Assembly: GCF_000204055.1 (NCBI RefSeq)
Contig: NW_006768786.1
Span: 50,573-114,572 of the forward strand
Length of the DNA: 64,000 nt
Direction of reading: 5' to 3'
Source: Melampsora larici-populina 98AG31
Taxonomy: Eukaryota; Basidiomycota; Pucciniomycetes; Pucciniales; Melampsoraceae
Both the position numbers and the translations under genes were made by a program. This document shows, piece by piece, positions 58,570 to 64,000 of this stretch. Under the pieces are notes generated by a model. It did no database searches, was not told the origin of the DNA, and saw only the letters and a program-made list of their open reading frames with translations. Every line of letters begins with the position of its first letter. Position 1 is the stretch's first letter.

Positions 58570-61257
58570 TTAAATGCTCGGTTGATACTTCTTGATCATC
58601 TTGATTAAACGTGCGCATCTGTCTTCATCAGATTGAGACAAATATAATGGGATATGGGAAAGGATACTCAAAACCCACTCGGTGAGCATCGAGATTGTTG
58701 GGTAACGATATAAGATGTTTTGAGGAACATGAGGTGTATTTTTAGAGCTTTTTTGTATGAGCTGCACAATGCGGGTTCGAATGTGTCTTGCGTGTAAACT
58801 GAGGCGTGATAAAAGTCAACAAGATGTGGAAATGAAGAATGAGGTTTTCAAAGGTTGGCTTACCTATCACATCCTTGGGAAAACAAGTCTTCCTCTGGGT
58901 CTATATCACCATCCAGAACCAGGCTTACAATGTGTTCTACACAATTGCGCACGCTTTTGCCTATCATTATCTCCTGAGGATTAAGTGATACGTCAAGAAA
59001 TGCCGAATTCGAGTCTAATGGTTGGTCGTTTGAATACTTTGCTTCAATCTCAGCCTGAAACATATCGGTGACTTTGGGGCGCGAGAGTTGGCCTTTGGAT
59101 GTTCTAGGGAGAGGCGTCACCCTGGGATCAATGATCATGATCAGGTCACGCGTCAATCGGCTGTGACTGGGTCCAAAATTGTTAGCCTCGACGATTGAAG
59201 GCCTATCAAACGAGAAAAGATCGTCAATCCCGGCTTAAACAAGAAGGCAAGAAAATTATAGGAGAAACGTACCAAATTCGGGAGATGTATTCCTCTACAG
59301 CTTTTCGATTGGTTATGTCGAGAACAAAGGCTTCTTCAGGCTCAATTATTACACCATTTTGTGGCTTTCCCCTTCCGAACATTAGTGCACTCTTGATAGC
59401 AGGGTTAAATGCAATGATGGCTTCCATTGGTCCTCTGTAAGAGTCATCGGGGATGTCAAAAGAGAGCTGATAGATATATTTTGCAAAATGGAAGATATAC
59501 TCACGGATTGGTCTTCTCAGAATTGGATAACATTATCTGGTCATCCAAACGTCCAACAACGCGATACAGTGGAAGTGTAGGGTGTTTGGCCAGCAAGTCG
59601 TTGGTGTGATACGTTTGAGGTGACAGAGTTGATTCGATTGCAGTGGTCGAACATCGATGCATGTCAGAAGACTGAAAAATTCAGAGAAAGTCAGTTTCTT
59701 GACCTTGTTCGAACTGATATCAATCCCGTGCGCAGCTCACCAGTACGACAAGCTCATAGAGGTCATTCTCATGCGGTATGAAGCGAGTGGTGAGTTGGGG
59801 TGACATTTCGAAGTACTCCCAATCTGTCCCTAAGCAACGATCAGAAAAAAGGGCGGAGATTGGGCCGACTTCGGTGCTGTATTGAGGAGGTGAACATTGA
59901 ATGGTTAAATTCACACATTGGATGACTATAAAGGGAACTAAAGGGTGCACTCACGATCCATACACCACGCAGAGGTTGACACCACCCTTGACAAGCTGAT
60001 TCCCAATCTCAGTGTTGAGTGGTCCTCCTCCAAATCCAACTCTCTTCAAGGTGCGAAGGGTTTCGATGCTCGACGGTTCAGAGGCAAATTCCTGTGGATG
60101 AATACAAACTTAGAGGTATGTGATGACAAAGAGATATATTCATTGCGTGACTCACAGTAAGCATCATGGGGCTCAAGGAAGCGACAGTACAACCTAAGGA
60201 TGCTATCGCCTGGATTACGTTGAAAGAGTTGGGTGTCTTTGGTTTGCATCGGCCATCAGGCCCAAACTCGGGTCGAAAGAATCCAGAAATGGAACCTGTT
60301 GAAAGGTTGATCAACGATCCAACATGGAAGCCCATCGCGTGAAATGCTGGCAAGGCCATGGCCGCGGTCAATTCGCCCTCCCAGCAGAATCTGTTGGAAA
60401 GTGGGGCTCTGAGCCAAGATTGAATGCCAGATCGACTCATATAGAGTGTCTTGGGGAACGCAGTGGAGCCTGACGAATGAAGAATCATGACCGGCTCGCA
60501 AGCGGCTTTGAGAGGCGTTGGAATCGATTCCAGTTTTTCGTGAACCGTCGAGTCGAAGATATACGCAGACCCGGTGACGAGGCGGGGGAAGAGAGCATGC
60601 GCTGATGGAAGCTCCATTACCTCTCGTAAATGCGATTCTGGCAAAAGTTTGAGGACCTCATCCATTTGGTCTCGACTCATTTTCTCGCTAACTGACATGT
60701 TGGAGTCGTTGTGGGACATGAGCCGTGGGTCGAATTCTACATAAACATTCTGACAACCTGAGGTTTTAAGCAGATGAGCGATCGCAGCCGGAGAGTTCCT
60801 CGGGGAAATCGCAAAGGGCTGTAACAATTACGGGAGAAAAGGGACCGCTCAGCACAAAGAATTGGTTTTCCACAACATACACTCTGGAACTTACGACACA
60901 TCCTGCCTTCATGATGCCCAACAGCACGGTGAAGTAAACCAACGGCTCGCTGTACGCGATGAGCCGACGACAGGCGAAGTACCAGAAGCCGCTGAACATG
61001 TGCTACTCAATTCGTGGTACACCTTGAGCAGCGCACTTCTTATTTCGTTCCACGGTATGATAATCGTTCGCGATACCATCTTTCTCGGAGCCAGCGAGGA
61101 TTCCAGATGGATATGATGGATTGTGAGTAACGTGAAAATCTACCAACTCGTTGGGTGTAACGTCTGGAGTGTCTAACACAGGTGTGTTAAACTTAGGGAA
61201 CTTGAAGCCAGCTTCACGATTGATCACCTTGGGAAACGAGTTGAGATTTGAATACAT
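58570..61257 (-). CDS. NRPS-like adenylate-forming enzyme, A-T architecture
   Basis: Acyl/aminoacyl-adenylating enzyme with a carrier domain, similar to fungal adenylate-forming reductases. Read on the minus strand: [71 protein letters not shown], the nucleotide loop [63 protein letters not shown] and [19 protein letters not shown]. The carrier domain follows: [11 protein letters not shown] joined across an intron to [14 protein letters not shown]. The phosphopantetheine Ser is encoded by a codon split by that intron (AG|T). The frame stops at 58570 after [12 protein letters not shown], close to where these proteins normally pass into a reductase or thioesterase domain; neither is seen. Some exon borders are approximate. 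Confidence 0.82.
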
Positions 61258-63492
61258 TTTGTTTACAGGTTCTTGGGTACAAAGAGTTATGAATGAATAT
61301 ATATAATGTGTGATGAATCAGGGAAGCGGGTAGTGGGTGGATGGAAATATATATATAATTGTTGAAAAAAGGAAATCGATAGTGAGAAGACGGAAAATAG
61401 GTGAGCAAGGAAATTGGAAGTGGCTAGATGGCAAAAGATATAGAATTCCTTCACTGAGCTCAGAGACAGCAAAGCAAACTCTATGACATGATTGAAGGAT
61501 GTTTAAGTAGAGCAATTTGGACCAAGGGTTTGGACCATCAATCCGATCGTGGCATTGTAGGCCATAAGTGGATGACCAGTCAATAAGCACCCTCACTGAG
61601 CGAAGTTACAACGGGCCAATGCTTTGGCCACCTGTGTAGGCCAAGACCGAGTCTTACAAAATTTGGAATAGGTAAGAAGAGAGGCTTAAAGTGCGAGGTC
61701 ACAGAGAATTGAAAGATCGTTTGTCCATAGCGAAAGGTAAACAAGACGGGCTTTGAGGGGAGCTCAGCTGCTACCAGATTGCATCAGGACAGCAGCCAAA
61801 CGTCATGAGCTTAAGACGAAAGCAACAAAATTGAATTGGGGAAATATCAATCCGTTTCATCAGCTTCTTCCTTGGCACCAAGTCCGTAGAGATAATTAGT
61901 CTGGACAAATTCATTCGAATAACGACTCGTCATTCACAACTCAATGTTGGTCTCAACAGGCTAGAGTCCGATGATGATCTTCTTGATGTCTATTAGTTGG
62001 TGAAGTCGCTAGCCCTTGAGCGCACCGGACCACGCAAGACCACGCTCGCGAGTTGCTGAGGCCGACACAGCTCCGAGTGGTTTGAAGAATTTGAATCAGT
62101 GTGACAAATCACTCTCGGTGTATCTTAACGGTTCTGAGTGCTTACTGTCCACAGCCCAAGTGGAACTAGGCTGTTGGTCTCGATTGATTGCTTCATGCAC
62201 TTCACGGCATCAGGTGGTTCTTGATCGCGATTGTGTAGGTGATTGCGGAGAGCAATAGGCGCTAGCATTTGAAATAAGCTCATTTGCCTCCTAGAAATGT
62301 GCCCCGCTGGTCTTCTGGCAGAGCGGTAAGGCCCGGCGGCAAAACTGTGTAGCCGAGATACAAATCTACCCCCTTCACAAAATCACTGAAGGTCTTTCAC
62401 ACTGAAGCAGTGCAGTCACTCGCCATATATATTGGAATGGCTATACGCGGGAGCCAAAGCCATACTTGACCTAGTTTGTCACTTGGTTCATTAGGAATTA
62501 GCTTGTCACTTGTGGGGGCCTCCTGTGGAGTTCATGGCGAAAGACTTTTGAAAACACTGTTGAAGTAGCGTTGAACAACGACCAGCAAATAATCTCATTG
62601 CAAGTTGGTAGGAGAAGATGGGAAGATGCAGCGGTTTAGGTCAACAATAGATAGGGCAAAGCTGACGGGGGATCCCTGTTGGTGCACAGCAAGCTGCACA
62701 CTGCATAATGATGCTCCAAAGAGGGTGTGCATACTGCACTGGAGGGGAGGACATCCTCCGGCTAGACCTGGTTAATAAATACAACCACACCATAAAAATG
62801 ATGGTAAAAGCAGGCCAAAGTGATCCCATTGCGCAAACCACTGGAGGACTTCCATAGAGTGGGCAGGAATGGAAATGTGGTACATAAAAAGAGCGCTGCA
62901 GAGTGCCATAGCCTGCAGTGACATCCACATTGAGTATTGAACCAAATGAATGTAAAACATTCTGAGTGGTCTGAGGCTAGCTGATACTGAGGCAAAGTTA
63001 GGACTCAATCTAAGACTTGCAGGAGATGACCTGGAGTAAAAACTGAAGTACTTGGATCAACTCTTTCAAATTTGATTGGGCATGGTTATCTTTCATCCAT
63101 TTGGGTTTAAACCTGGCATAATGGGCTAACCTTGACCAACTACTTAACCTAACTGAGTCCCTCTCAGCAGGTGAGCCTGCAACAGAGGGACTTGATGCTT
63201 ATCCCAATTGAAAATGAAACTGTAGTTGTAGGAAAAGTGGCACTGTGGTTTGAGATAGTTTGAGATCATGGAAGAAGCAAGGTACAGAAGGATTTGGCAT
63301 GCGAGCTGAAATAGAACATCTTTGGCCTATTTTGGCTTGCAAGTAGAGAAATGCCTGAGCTAAGTAACACCGCGGGAATCATTAAGTGTGAAACCAGATT
63401 GAGTAAAGTTGTGGTGTCCGGGTCTGCGACTTCCTTCAATCACGGATCTCGTTTGCCATAGGTTTGCCATGTAAATGTCTAAGAAGACGGAT
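61258..63492. other. Intergenic and repeat-derived stretch
   Basis: Contains the promoter of the A-T enzyme gene (61258 onward, minus strand). Overlapping minus-strand frames at 62641-63008 look like decayed repeat sequence with no stable reading. A double stem-loop lies at 63156-63192. No supported gene. Confidence 0.4.
63156..63192. repeat. Nested perfect stem-loop
   Basis: Outer arms AGTCCCTCT / AGAGGGACT (9 bp) enclose an inner stem GCAGG / CCTGC with a TGAG loop. No T-run follows, so it is not a Pol III-type terminator. Function unknown; it may be part of a repeat. Confidence 0.6.
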
Positions 63493-63926
63493 ACCTGACA
63501 ACAATAGTGCGAACGTGAGCACTCTTCTCCTTACCGAGGGTATGCAGACCCTGGAACTAACCTAAGTAGTTGGAGGAAAAAGTTATAAAGATGAGAAAAT
63601 TATAAATGAACACTTGGCTCGTGATGATATGATCTAAACGGAATTTTCTCTTTCCAAAAGATGAAATTGATTACTTCTACTAACCTGACAACAATAGTGC
63701 GAACGTGAGCACTCTTCTCCTTACCGAGGGTATGCAGACCCTGGAACTAACCTAATCACAACAAAGAAGTCAAGACAAAGAGATTGAAGAAAACAAGTTA
63801 GAAAATAAATGATATAGAGAAATAGGTTGTGAGAAATGTACCTAAGTAGTTGGAGGAAAAAGTTATAAAGATGAGAAAATTATAAATGAACACTTGGCTC
63901 GTGATGATATGATCTAAACGGAATTT
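63493..63926. repeat. Duplicated two-block repeat
   Basis: Block A (73 bp: 63493-63565 and 63683-63755) and block B (86 bp: 63561-63646 and 63841-63926) each occur twice, apparently identical. In the first copy A and B directly abut, overlapping at CCTAA. In the second they are separated by about 85 bp that ends in CCTAA again. The first copy is therefore explained by a deletion between short CTAA repeats, or the second by an insertion. Nothing coding was recognised. Confidence 0.85.
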
Positions 63927-64000
63927 CTAGTGATAATACTGGATTAGTATATCTACGTTATTAGAAAAGGTAGAAATATACGTACTCTCTTCCGAAAGAT

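Noticed and set aside
1..64000. CRISPR arrays, bacterial operons, ribosome-binding sites, rRNA genes
   Set aside because: The window is eukaryotic (spliced genes throughout); no regularly spaced repeats of CRISPR type were seen.

Overview
The window looks like nuclear DNA of a filamentous basidiomycete, most probably a rust fungus (Pucciniales). Reasons: an AT-rich background, genes split by many 50-120 bp GT-AG introns, several very small exons, small secreted proteins, and a Harbinger-type element pairing a DDE transposase with a Myb/trihelix-like protein of a kind I associate with rust genomes. The species cannot be fixed from the sequence alone. Homology calls come from reading translations by eye; no searches were run.

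Layout, left to right. A possible gene 3' end (1-168); a 17-exon OPT oligopeptide/metal-chelate transporter (1655-5355); a large coiled-coil protein (6908-10179); a COA5/PET191-like cytochrome oxidase assembly factor (minus, about 12109-11394). Next comes the most informative locus. A complete 4.4-kb PIF/Harbinger transposon (12808-17208) has perfect 58-bp terminal inverted repeats and AAT target duplications, and it sits inside an already decayed phenylalanine ammonia-lyase (PAL) pseudogene whose reading frame can be followed across the insertion. A complete SKI2 RNA-helicase gene follows (19225-24706), then a GPI-anchored secreted protein (minus, 26758-26031), a repeat-rich stretch with a 1.47-kb inverted-repeat element (29596-31062), and an Emp46/47-type L-lectin cargo receptor (31226-33838).

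From 35 kb: a small secreted protein built of phase-0 mini-exons (35016-35782), a block of MITEs and repeat debris (36-39 kb), a DODA/LigB-type ring-cleaving dioxygenase (39304-41120), mitochondrial ribosomal protein uL22m (minus, 43154-41769) facing an acidic protein gene, a second microexon secreted protein (45616-46682), a protein with two RFX-like domains (48170-49952), an aquaporin (51499-53049), an F-box protein (minus, 55455-54145), the polyphosphate-complex subunit VTC1 (minus, 57246-56459) and an A-T adenylate-forming enzyme (minus, 61257-58570). The last 3 kb is intergenic or repeat-derived and ends in a duplicated two-block repeat.

There is no operon-like organisation; these are independent housekeeping, transport, secretion and accessory genes separated by TE-rich spacers. 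The unusual themes are microexons (a 10-nt exon carrying a predicted metal-binding His in the dioxygenase, 15- and 21-nt exons in VTC1, 15/18/21-nt exons in a secreted protein), an apparent 17-nt intron in the transposase, and the dated Harbinger-into-PAL insertion.
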